Shown: one piece after another, positions 32,995-43,323 of the stretch
Layout: the number at the start of each line of letters is the position of its first letter
How positions within the stretch are numbered: the first letter of the stretch is position 1
Assembly (NCBI RefSeq): GCF_022376445.1
Contig: NW_025955114.1
Location: 1-64,000 of the forward strand
Direction: 5' to 3'
Origin: Fomitopsis serialis
Taxonomy: Eukaryota > Basidiomycota > Agaricomycetes > Polyporales > Fomitopsidaceae
Length of the DNA: 64,000 bases
Notes under the pieces: model-generated
What the model was told of the DNA's origin: nothing
What the model saw: only the letters and a program-made list of their open reading frames with translations
Databases searched by the model: none
Made by a program: the position numbers and the translations under genes

Positions 32995-33675
32995 TCAACG
33001 CTCCGACTCTCTGCTCTTCAACATGTTCGACTGGTGATTAAGCAACCACGACACTGCGAGGAGAAACCACCCGAACGCCCCTGCCTTAGCTGCATGGCTC
33101 ACGTCCAACATGTCCGCTCGCTCGCTCGCACTCCTATGGTGCTTCAGTATGGCGACTCCCAGAGGGCCACTGGCTGCCCCGACCGCAGTGTAGAAAGCGA
33201 GGGATCCGAGGTCTTTTCGTATGGATGTCGACATGTTCATCATGTTTGCGAAGGTTTTGACCTTCCTGGCAAGGGTCGCGAGGAGCAGAGCCATGAGGAT
33301 GACGGTCCAAATTGCGACACCAAGTACGCCGCTGCCGACCGCGCCGATCTGCATCGTAGACCGAATGTTGGTGGCATAACTCGGGTCTCCCGGATGGGTC
33401 GCGCGCAAGACGGCTTGTCCGAGCGTGAGGGCGAGAAACCCGCTGAACGCGTACGTGCCCACTCCGGGAATTGTCATGGATAGCCATAGTCCAACCACGG
33501 CGGAGACCCTCTCTGCGCTACTCAGGTCTTCGTGGTCCAGGCGGGTCAGGACTCGGCAGAGTTGATTGTGCTTGTGGTGAGCTTCTACGTCTTCTTGTGT
33601 CTCCACGGTTTCTGCAGATCCTGGTCTGTTTGCTTGTGTGGCGGACGGAGGTTGCACCTGCAGATTCGTGTTCAT
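32995..33675 (-). CDS. Four-helix membrane protein, subfamily B
   Basis: Start MNTNLQVQPPSATQ at 33675; 226 residues. The frame is open upstream to 33933, but a clean GTAAGT..TGCAG intron of 55 nt lies just before this ATG, and splicing from the upstream frame would hit a stop at once. It is therefore best read as a 5' UTR intron. The head carries QEDVEAHHKHNQL, like QQDVEAQRDEDAD in the 18557 gene. Then come GTYAFSGFLALTLGQAVL, loop RATHPGDPSYATNIRSTMQ, IGAVGSGVLGVAI, then FYTAVGAASGPLGVAILKHH and AGAFGWFLLAVSWLL. It is clearly the paralog of the 18557 gene, 14 kb away and in the same orientation. Function unknown. Confidence 0.75.
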   Translation of the reverse strand: MNTNLQVQPPSATQANRPGSAETVETQEDVEAHHKHNQLCRVLTRLDHEDLSSAERVSAVVGLWLSMTIPGVGTYAFSGFLALTLGQAVLRATHPGDPSYATNIRSTMQIGAVGSGVLGVAIWTVILMALLLATLARKVKTFANMMNMSTSIRKDLGSLAFYTAVGAASGPLGVAILKHHRSASERADMLDVSHAAKAGAFGWFLLAVSWLLNHQSNMLKSRESER

Positions 33676-34289
33676 GTTGCCAGGCAAGAAAGAAATTGCT
33701 GCAGTAGCGATGTTAGAAAGCAGCAGCGACGAACGCTCACTATCATGACTTACCTTCTTATTTCTCGCTTTCGGAGGAACAGCCGCCTTCTCTAGGAATG
33801 TTTTTGACAGTCTGGTACAAGAATCAAGTGTACGTTCATCGCACCGCCGATTCACCCACTGTCGTGTCAGCCACCTTCGTGCAAGCCTCATCAAGGGGAT
33901 GTGACTCATACGTCGGACGCCCATCGCCATCAAGTGCCAGTGTCAGCCGCTGCACACATGAGGTGCGCACTCCGAAAGATTCGTACATTGCTCTCCTCTT
34001 TCTCTTCGCCTCCCAGTCAGGAGAATGCTTCAGTCTGCCACATCGAGTTTGCTCGCACTAACCAGGTTCATCATGTGCTCAGCTTCCCAGTCGTGTGTTA
34101 TACAAGATTCAAACCAGAATTTACACCATCCGCCTTCGATTTCCTACTATGCTGTACAAACCGTCTGAACCCCCTCGACGTCATTGATGCAGGGGACTTC
34201 CTGTATAAGTTGGGCGTCTAATTCAATTCCCTGGCCCGCTGTCTGCCCGAGTTGAAGTCGATACTCGTTAATTCGGACGGGATCTCGGA
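33676..34289. other. Intergenic stretch
   Basis: Includes the probable 5' UTR and intron of the 32995 gene. Nothing else recognised. Confidence 0.45.
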
Positions 34290-34640
34290 TCAAAAATACG
34301 GCGAGCTCGCCGATGTGAGGTTGACGTCACGATGTGCGGCTTCGCGCAAGTTGATGAGGAGCGCGACATGAGGATCAGGGTGAACCTGCCGTGGTTGATG
34401 GGACCGGTCAGTTGCTTCGAGCGAGGCAGCAGCTTACGGAAGGATGATCCTGGCGATGAAATTGTCGAGCCCCTACATAGGTGTTGATCGTGAGTGTCTG
34501 CGAGGTGTGCATGTGAGAGCCTAGGAAACACGCGACGGACATCAAAGTAGAACAAGAAGATGAAGTGAACAGTAGCATGTTGAATCGACACTTACCCACG
34601 CGGCCACGGTCGCCTTCGAAGCAATAATGCTGCCCTTCGG
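34290..34640 (-). pseudogene. Truncated 3' fragment of a DUF6533-type gene
   Basis: Minus-strand pieces in order are HFIFLFYFDV (sixth helix end), GLDNFIARIILP followed by a GTAAG donor, and ILMSR then, one frame over, LLINLREA. The same three pieces in the adjacent 34873 gene read CLVYFDV, DEVDFIHSIILP and LISRLLINLREV. A frameshift breaks the SRLLINL signature here, and no N-terminal helices are found upstream, so it is a 5'-truncated relic. Confidence 0.65.
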
Positions 34641-34872
34641 AATGATATTAGACAGGTAATCATTACCGGGCTCAAGCATCGTCTCTATATGTATTCCACA
34701 ACCTGATTTTGGCACTTACTGTCGATTAACATTACTCGGGGAGACGACTAGAGACGCCACCGGCGAACAATGACCCCAGTCGAGGATAAGTTCCTGGTCG
34801 CTGAAAACAACGCACTTGCATACTCCGCGTGACGCAACATATAGCTACAGTTGACGATCGTTCGTTGGCAAC

Positions 34873-37152
34873 TCATACTTCCCTGAGCCTGTGTATCATC
34901 TCGATTTCGTCCGCGCCCTCATCGCGAAAGCATTCCTCCGGTATTTCCACAGCTGGATCGAAGAAGACGGTGGATATCTCGAATGGCGTCTCTATCTCGA
35001 AGGAGGATGTTGACAAAGTCGTACGATCCATGTCTCTGCGGTACGCGACTTCGCGGAGATTGATCAGGAGCCGGGATATGAGGATCAGCGAGAACCTGCG
35101 GGTCAGTAGTCAATATGCGCCTATTTGGCGGGGGTATGCGCGGAGCTCACGGGAGAATGATGCTGTGAATAAAGTCGACTTCGTCCTGTGCGTCTCCCAT
35201 GAGCATTTGAAAGAGCGCAGAGAGAAAGGAGAAGGACGAACGTCGAAGTACACGAGGCAGATGTCGACAATGTTGAGTACCAACATGAGGCTGTCGGAGA
35301 TGATCAACGCGGATATCCTCCGTGTGGGTCCTGTACTTACATGAAATATATAGTTCCTGATTAACACCTATGTCAGAAGGCGAGTATACATGTAAGTGGT
35401 GAGATTTTCGTACCATCTCTTAGGAGATACCATATCAACGATTGCCTGTACGAGCGCGGTCGTACGTGGGTCTTCATTAGTCCGTATGTCTCGACCCAGA
35501 TGGTAGTGACGACGATGATATCACAAGTAGGGGAGCTCAGACTGAACGGGCAAGGGTACGGGTACGGGCAAGGGCACGTCACGGGACGGTCCGGCCGCAC
35601 GGCGACTGTAGGGTTAGCCACAATTAGCGTAGATGCTGCCACCGTTAACCCTAGCCTAGTTCTTCGAGCTTCTACGCCACTGCTCTTTGTTACAGACAGT
35701 ATTTCGATAGTACAATCAGTATGGTTCCCAGTCACAGGCTAACAAAGAGAAAAATCATTTTGATGACAATCAACATGGCTCGTAAATAATGTACGCACGA
35801 TGCACCTAATATAGCCTACTACAGCTGAACTCGAGTGCGGGAAAGTGCCAGCGCCTGCCGAAAGCGGAATATACTAATCGGGTAACATAACATTTCCGAA
35901 AGCAGAAACACGTACTCTCCTACTTAGGTATATGTTTTCGAAGTATTAGAGGATGTTGCGATGACGATCCAGCTGCCTCCTATGATGCTACCTAAACGGA
36001 TGTACGTGCTCTATATACCTTGTCGGGACCAAAGTATTGTTCAATTACCGCTGCACAAACAGGCACAAATCCTAACGTTACGTGGCAGCCCCTACTGCTA
36101 ACCCTACGGTTGCCGCGCGGCCGGACCGTCCCCGTGACCTACCCTTGCCCGTACCCGTACCCTTGCCCGTTCAGTCTGAGCTCCCCTAGTGATGGTACAT
36201 AGACGAGACAGGAGAGCAACTGAATGCCAGATATATTAGTATGCTGCTGGTCTGACAGGGAAGAGATAACAACAGCTGTCGGACAGGGTTCATGAGCAGG
36301 AGAGTCGCAAGCCGCCACATATGCCATACATACATGAACCCCTCTCTGCTGGTTGTCATTGTATGGTATGAGCATATTCCGTCCGTGAGGTAGATCGAGG
36401 CTTGGCTTGCAGCATACTGTAAGCACGATAAGCACAGGAGGTTCGACTCGCGATTTAGACACAAACCACGTTGACACCGACGGGTGCCGCACCGACAATG
36501 AGTGTGAAAGCTGCAGCCAGCCATCGATGGCCGTTTACAGCATAGACTCGCATGGCTGAGACCACTGGAGGCGGAGCTTCATGACGAGTTGTTGGCAATG
36601 GTGATTCATCATGCTGCTCACCCGCGATCATCGCCAAACTGGTGAACTGGATAAACATGGAGAATATTATCGATGCCATGCAGCTGCATGATGCTCGTTC
36701 AAGGTCGGATGGAAAAGCGACTATTAGCCTACCTGCTGAGCTACAAAGGATCTGAGTCGTGTGCTTCGTGGCGCGTAGTGACTGATTGAGACGTACATTC
36801 GTGATTTCTGCAGACGCCATCGTGGCTAGGCCAAAAAGTGCTGTCGCCAGCATCAAGAAGCGTACGAGGAAAAACACAATTGAGGCAGGCCATTTTCTGA
36901 CCCAGAACAGTGAGATTTCGCTGTCTGACGTGGTAATGTATTCATATAGCAGGAGCGCTGCAGGGATTGTCCACGAGTCTATCACTTGCACATCGTACGT
37001 CCGCTCAGCTGTAGCACGAACCGTTGGATGCAACGTCGACACAAGACGACGTGAATCTAACCAATGACAATGTTTGTCAGAATCGAAACGGTGCGCATGC
37101 TGCAAGATACGTACGCCTCTTGTGCATAAATGGCAGCCTCTGCCATTGACAT
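34873..37152 (-). pseudogene. DUF6533-type seven-helix gene interrupted by a 657-bp inverted-repeat element
   Basis: The start MSMAEAAIYAQE is at 37152. The core LLLYEYITTSDSEISLFW and VSAMRVYAVNGHRWLAAAF lie to the right of the insertion. To its left lie IIVVTTIWVETYGL, SLIWYLLRDG, LIISDSLMLVLNIVDICLVYFD and finally LISRLLINLREVAYRRD. The element at 35530-36186 sits inside the exon between these parts. Ignoring it and one TA copy, the frame runs straight through (SRLCTITT, then CDIIVV), matching SRLGVILSDILVV of the 38749 gene. Unless the element is removed or spliced out, the product stops inside it. The other exons look intact, so the insertion is probably recent. Confidence 0.75.
35530..36186. 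mobile_element. MITE-like element, about 120-bp terminal inverted repeats, TA target site
   Basis: Both ends begin GGGGAGCTCAGACTGAACGG and continue as imperfect inverted repeats for about 120 bp, through GGGCAAGGGTACGGGTACGG, GGTCCGGCCGC and GTAGGGTTAGC. The element is flanked by TA on each side (35528-35529 and 36187-36188), as for Tc1/mariner-type insertions. It is 657 bp with no ORF resembling a transposase, so it is non-autonomous. Removing it with one TA restores the reading frame of the host gene. Confidence 0.85.
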
Positions 37153-38748
37153 CGCAGCGGATAGTCAGGATCGACAGACGACTCGCTCAACGCGGCTTCA
37201 TGTACCCAAGTAGGAAGGACCGTCGCTGCGAGTCTCCCGCATGTCTCACCAGGTCTCACCAGGTTGACCTGATCAGTGATGCACCCAGTGATACACTCTA
37301 GGAATGCTCCTCCTCTTTGGCTCCTCTTGCCGATCGTTTTGGCAGGCTAGGCTGAACGGGGTTCCATCGCCGGATAGATCTACTATAAGCCGTAGTGCGC
37401 CCTGGAGGCTGGAGATTGTGTCTACTTACTCGGGAGACCTGCGCGGGACTCTCAGTGAATAGTTACATGCCTCCTAGCCTTCTCCTCATGAACGTGCGGT
37501 GCATCGAGTCTCGATCATTTGACAAGTCACAGAATCATGGTCCGACGAGGGACTAGGCAAGAATTGATATTGAACGTTTGAACGTTGAACCATATGCATC
37601 ACTGATCATGATTATATCATCGATCACTGTTAAATTTAGGTTTGATGGTATCCCGCGCGTCATCTTGAGCAGATCCATTCACTGGCAGAATCCATTCTCT
37701 GACACGGGCCGTAATGCACACAACTGTTCTCTAGTTATTGATTATTGGACCGACTGTGCTGCAGGGCTTGTCAATTAAAGAACAATGAATACGACGGGAC
37801 GTTGATTTCACTCACGTAGCTCGCAATCATCACACGAACAGGGACACATCGTCCAAGTTCCCCCAATTGAAGGAACTTTGTCTCGACGGCGTCGACCCAG
37901 AGTAGGAGGATCCAGTCGCCACACGTCACTGCACGGCTACGACATCGAAATTCGGGACTGCCAGTGCTGGATTATCATTATACAAGTATAGAGATAAGTA
38001 TGTTGTATTGGTAAGCATGCCCACGTTTTGATACGACGACGCAGGGGCATTGACACAGAAAAGTGGACATCGTCATGCCAGTTCCCTCTTGGCCGAGAGT
38101 CGAAGACGCAAACCCAGGAAGGCTGCTCACTCCGGCCGCTTGCCTTCCTCCTTTCAAATTCAGTTGATACTCATAGCTAACTGCACAACATGCCGCACGT
38201 CTCAGTCCCTTACATTTTGTGCGGATTGCAATGGTACGCGTGAATTGACTTACAACGGTGGGGCTGTCGAAAGAGGAAAGGTGTGTATGTATTCGATCAG
38301 CTCGCACGGTGTCAAACATACCTCAACGTATCCTCCGCCCGGTAATTCCTGCGAAGGCAAGGCTGGATACAAGCTGGATAGGCTGGAACATCAAGGCCCA
38401 TAGCATCATGTCTGCGCGTATTGCCCGCTGTGTAGTTTCACTTGTGCTGCATTCCCGCGGTTCGTTTCCATCACCGGTCCGATGTTTCGTAGGATGCGAC
38501 TGCGCTGCACGTGCTGTGGTAAGCGGGCTGAAGGCAGGACTTGACCTTTTACGGCATCCCTGATGCGGCTGGTGGGGGCCGTGGCGTTTTCCCCATCATG
38601 GGGAATGCCGTACATAACACATCCGTTGTTCGCCCTGACAGTCCTTCTCTCAGATCAGTTGGATTATAAGTCGACGCCATCCATAGCGCTGCGAGGATCT
38701 CCGGCCTCGAACGTTGGGTGCACCCAGCTTCGCCCATCCAGCCGACGG
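37153..38748. other. Intergenic stretch between divergent DUF6533 genes
   Basis: Contains a GTTTGAACGTTGAAC motif at about 37570-37590 and a TATAAG at about 38666, some 80 bp before the next ATG. No gene recognised. Confidence 0.45.
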
Positions 38749-40479
38749 ATGAACGCGACCACGCCCGGCGCACCCGCAGCAGAGCTTGCGCTGCTCGCGG
38801 CTGAGCTTCATACTGCGTATGTTCAAGTCCTCCAGACCGTCGATTGTATTCTAATTGGAATCATGACTAGGTTCGTTGCTAAGTGTCTCGCATCGGCAGC
38901 ACTCGGCAAGCTATGAGCTCGTTTTGCCCGTCATAGGTTACTCATGCAGAGTTATGCATCCACAGCTCTCACTCTTTATGAGTACCTCCTCACTCTTTCA
39001 AACGAAGTCGCTCTCTTTTGGAACACCAAGCTATCCTCTGCTTCCGCCCTCATTCTCTTTCAAATCCGCCTTATCCTACTAGCCATCGCAGCGACGAGCA
39101 TCGCAGGGAATTATGTGCCGGAAGCAACCGTGACCGTACGTAGCATCGCTATCACCAAAGGGTCTTCTGCTCAAGGTCTGACAGTTGACAGGGTGAGGCG
39201 AACAGTTCAAGTGCGCATGTCTCGTAATAATACGCCATTCACCAGCTGCAAGTCATACAGTATCTGGAATGCAACGCTCACTTTGCTCGGTTACACCATG
39301 ATCGCAGGTAAAGGTGGCTTGTATGGGGGTTCTCGCTTGTAATGACGTTAGTTTCAAGTTATATCCGCTATTCGTGTCTTTGCCGTGACGGAGCGTAACT
39401 GGCTCCTCTCACTGTTGACCCTCACATTGGGTCTACTGCCAGTACTCATTAACATTGTGAGTATGTGTAATCCATCACGTTCATTCGCAATAGCTTACCA
39501 CGGCCCCTGTAGTACTTATTAACTACCGCATACTACCTAGTCAAATCGGTGCCGACAACAACCGTTTGTGCTGTTCTGTCCACTATATCTCCCCACTCGG
39601 CGAATAAGTGAGTATCTCGTCACATACCGCTTTGCTGATGTTGAATGACGGTTAATTTCAGAGGTACCGTGGTCCTTCAACGAATTCATGTTTTATACTG
39701 ACAAGTCAACTTAAAACCACAGTTGCTCTGGCCAGCCGTCTTGGTGTCATTCTTTCCGATATACTCGTCGTGTCCGCTACGTGGTTCAATCTGTTCCAAT
39801 CGGCAAGATTCAGTGCAAAGAGCGGGTTTCTGACCAGCTCTGTCTCCTGGTATCTGCTGCGAGACGGTAAGTGGTCGAAACTCGTGCATGTAGTCCACGA
39901 TCTCATTGTGGCACTTTACAGGCACACTGTACTTCTCGTGCGTTCAGTCACATGGCCGAGTCTGCCGGTATATCTGATATGCCTCTGCAGTGTGATTCTC
40001 GTCCTCAACCTCATCGACATCCTCCTTTGGTGGTTCGATGTACGTGACTTTACCGTCACTCATCATTCTTGCGGGCTGACCGTATTCTTACCAGCGAATA
40101 CAATTCTTCACAAGCTTGATCTTCCCGTCCGTGGCTTCATTGCATCGCGCCCTGTTGACATTGCGACTGACGTGGATCCCTCAGTCTATCCCTCATCTTG
40201 CTGTCGCGGCTACTCATCAATCTTCGTCAGGTGGCATACTCCGACGCCGCCATCCGGTCACTGAGTACTTCCGGTCACAGCACGGGAGCGGACCTCCCTA
40301 CTCAGATGTCAGACGTCTTCTTCGTGCCTCGCACCACATCCGGCATGGACACGGACGAATCTCCGACTCTGGAGACCTTCGAAGATGAAGAGGACGTCGA
40401 GATGGCAGAAGTTGCAATTGGCGACGACGACGAACGCCCGATTGGTGTCGGGAATCTGGAGGCGGATGCACTCAAATAG
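38749..40479 (+). CDS. Seven-helix membrane protein, DUF6533 type (intact)
   Basis: The start MNATTPGAPAAELALLAAEL is followed by an intron at 38817-38936 and the core TLYEYLLTLSNEVALFW, then LFQIRLILLAIAATSIAG. Further exons carry VISAIRVFAVTERNWLLSLL, VALASRLGVILSDILVVSAT, SVSWYLLRDG, VILVLNLIDILLWWFD and FTSLIFP. The end is LILLSRLLINLRQVAYSDAA and an acidic tail of about 80 residues. At least eight short introns are needed, and helix exons stay in frame across the ones I could place. It is the clearest complete copy of the four. Divergently oriented to the interrupted copy at 34873-37152. Role unknown; a receptor-like function is only a guess from the seven helices. Confidence 0.78.
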
Positions 40480-40951
40480 CAAGCGGGGTCGCACACGCGC
40501 ACGAATCTCTACATGCGTACGGACTGCTCAAGATGTATTCGGGTATCAACTGCGGCTACGTAGCCCCAACGGATTCAAACGTCGGAGCCACGTTGTCTAC
40601 CTTGAAGTCTCGAGTTCGAGAGGGGCTTTCCTACGGGAGTCATTCTGTACAGTAGCCACCCACTGGCAAGCATTCGGTCGTATGTACATGGTACAGTTGG
40701 CGTGCGGCGCAGACATCCCCTTTCGAAGTCATATGCAGCGATTTCCTTAAATCTCGTCTGAGTGTGAACTCGCAGCAAAGATGTCGATGCCAAAGCACTT
40801 GACAAAAGCATAAGGTGAACGTAGGATCACACGCATCCGAGGTCGTCCATCGCTGTCACAACAGTAATCAAATTACACATACTAAATAGAGTAGAGCAGA
40901 AGGCTCGTATGATGTTAGTCATGCACGAAGACATACTGTACATACTACGAT
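40480..40951. other. Short intergenic stretch between convergent genes
   Basis: Nothing recognised. Confidence 0.5.
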
Positions 40952-43323
40952 CTAGACAGGACCGAAGACCAAGCTGTCCATCAGCGCATTGCCAAAGCGA
41001 GAGCGAGTCTCTCCCACCGAGCAACCTCGAGTGGTGACTATTCGCTGGAAGGTATCCCTAAATTCCACAAATGCCTCACCGTATGCATCTTCCTTCAAGT
41101 ACTGCACGACAGGCTTGCCGCGGACCTGCAATCCATCCCACTGTTTCGCCCAATGCGGCCGAGGGAGAAGCCGGCGGTCATCTGCACCCTTCGAGTCATA
41201 ACCAGTCCACTTGTCCGCGACGAGCTGCATGAAGTCGGCCCACATGTCTTTGGGCGTTGCTAGAGTGGTCAGCACCTCGATCGACACCGTACCAAGCGCG
41301 TTCGTTCGTTGAGGCGCGAGGATAACGTCGGAGGCACCTGTTAGTCGCATCTCCAGCGCAATGCGAGCCGGCGCATCGTGTGCTTGACTGTACATTGCGG
41401 AGATCCCATCCCACCTGCGCCAATGTCGGCATCGGATGGACAGAAGACACGGAGCATACACTTACCATGCGCGCTGGATAGCATCGTAGTCTCTCTTCCC
41501 TTGTATCGAAGGGACGGGGACCTCCCACTCCGTATCCCAGCACCGGAAGTTCTCTTTGTGAACGGTATACAACATTAGAGCGAGCGTCACTACGGATGAA
41601 TGTGATGTGCTTACGGATTCCTCTCCTGAAATGTACAGCCTCGCTAACGTAGGTCTTGATAGCTTTCTTCGGATCAGTGATGTTGGGCATCGCGGCCATC
41701 GATGCGACTCCGAATAGCCATGCTTGCATGTAGCCTGGGACGTCTTTCCACAGGAAGAAGCTGGTGACAACCTCTGCGGCAGTCGATTGTAGCTGAATGC
41801 GCATCAGCGAGATGTCCAGCGGAGAAGATCATGTGCGCACCTCCTGAGACTTCACGCCATCGAACCAACTATCACCAGGGTAAGGATCCAGATTTCCGTC
41901 CTTGGGGGTCATGGGGTACTCTGTTATAGATTGAGCTCACTGCGCCGCATAATTCCACGAACGCGAGACGTACTATTCCATGTGTTAATCCAGACATGTT
42001 CCTGGTACGGGAACCAGAACCATTCCAGGTAGTAGTCCTCCTCGCACCTCCGGACGAAGTCCGTCCTCGCGTCCTCGAGTTGCGCCTCTGTGATCTTGGA
42101 CTTCTCGATCATGCTTTGTACCTGCTTCGGAATGGCATAACCCTTCGGCGGAGGGATCGCGAGAGGCAACGGAGTATGGACGGGCACTAGCTCAGCCACT
42201 CCCATGGCGTCGAGCTGCAAGGTGATAGAGACGACGACGCCAAGCAAGCCAAAGCACCCACTTGCAGCACGGAGCTCGTCGGGGTCGTTCACAGTCTGTA
42301 GCTCGCCGTGCGCGTCGACGTACGTGATCTCCACAACGAGGTCAGAGAGCGTCGTGCTCGAGAAGCCCGAGCCATGACATATCGGTGCGTTGCTCCCACC
42401 GAACGTGATCTCGACCATGATGACATTGAACGGGATAGACCACGTCTTGTTGTTGAAGCTCCATTCGCGCAGCTGGTCATTCGTGGTCCCCGCCATGATC
42501 TTGCAGAAGGCATGACCTGACGGAGCGGCGCGGCCCGCGACGGATTTGACGACCTCGATGCCAGACAGTTCCGTCTTCCAGTCAGATGGAGGTTGCTTGT
42601 ACGGGAGTTTCGTCAGGCTCTCGATGGGCAGGAACATGATCATGACGTCGCCTTGGGCACCGAACAGTTCGCTTCGTGTTACCCAGTTAGACACGGGAAG
42701 ACAAAGTGGAACGAAAGACCTACCCCCAAGTGTGGCGGAATCCAGCCACGCGAACCTTCTTCCCCTTCTTCGCCGCCCATTTCACCACTTCACATACACC
42801 GCGGATCGTGCGAATCACCAGTGTATATCCGGGGTCATACGACACAGTCTTTCCCCAGTTGCTGAAGCTAGGTTGCTTGTCATGGGGCTTCAAGCCGTGC
42901 ACAACATGCAAGACCTCGCCTTCGATCTCGTGCCCTAGCTGTACCATTTCAGCAAATGGATGCAGCTCGAAGACGTGGAGCCCAGTCTCGGCGTCGGCCT
43001 TCTTGCTCGGACCGTGCCCCTCAGCTTCGTTTGAGTTCTGGAGCTCAGTGAAGGCTCGCAAGACGTCTTCTCGGTGATCAGCATCCGGTTCTTCGACTGC
43101 CTGCAACAGAGTAAAAAACGGCTTCAGGCGGTCATCCTCGTCAACCAGTGCCTGCAGTGTCTGTTTGAAGTGCTCCTGCTGCAGAAATGACGGATGGTGT
43201 TAATGGACAACACAACCAGAGGAACGGGGCCGACGCACAGTATATGCTGTAGAGTCTGATGACTGTTAAGTACGCAGGTCAGCAGAGCGACAGGATAATC
43301 GTTGAGGGACTGCTTACTGCCAT
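40952..43323 (-). CDS. FAD-linked sugar-lactone oxidase-like protein (VAO/ALO family), eight exons
   Basis: Related to D-arabinono-1,4-lactone / L-gulonolactone oxidases, which oxidise sugar lactones with FAD and O2. Exons: 43318-43323, 43239-43262, 42724-43178, 41974-42671, 41841-41920, 41615-41792, 41466-41553, 40952-41414; 1992 nt, 663 residues, all junctions in frame. Family marks: KKGKKVRVAGFRHTWG (FAD-domain start), SGHAFCKIMAGTTNDQLREW, ICHGSGFSSTTLSDLVVEIT (second half of the FAD domain), ASGCFGLLGVVVSITLQL, then, near the C-terminus, PRPHWAKQWDG, the counterpart of the RPHWGK motif. The first exon encodes only Met-Ala. At 663 residues it is longer than yeast Alo1 (about 526), with an extra 130-residue head. 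A TATAAAT lies about 65 bp upstream (plus 43385-43391). Substrate not fixed; no signal peptide seen. Confidence 0.85.

Noticed and set aside
34829..35344. 171-codon plus-strand ORF
   Set aside because: Antisense to the last exons of the DUF6533-type gene, which carry conserved helices.
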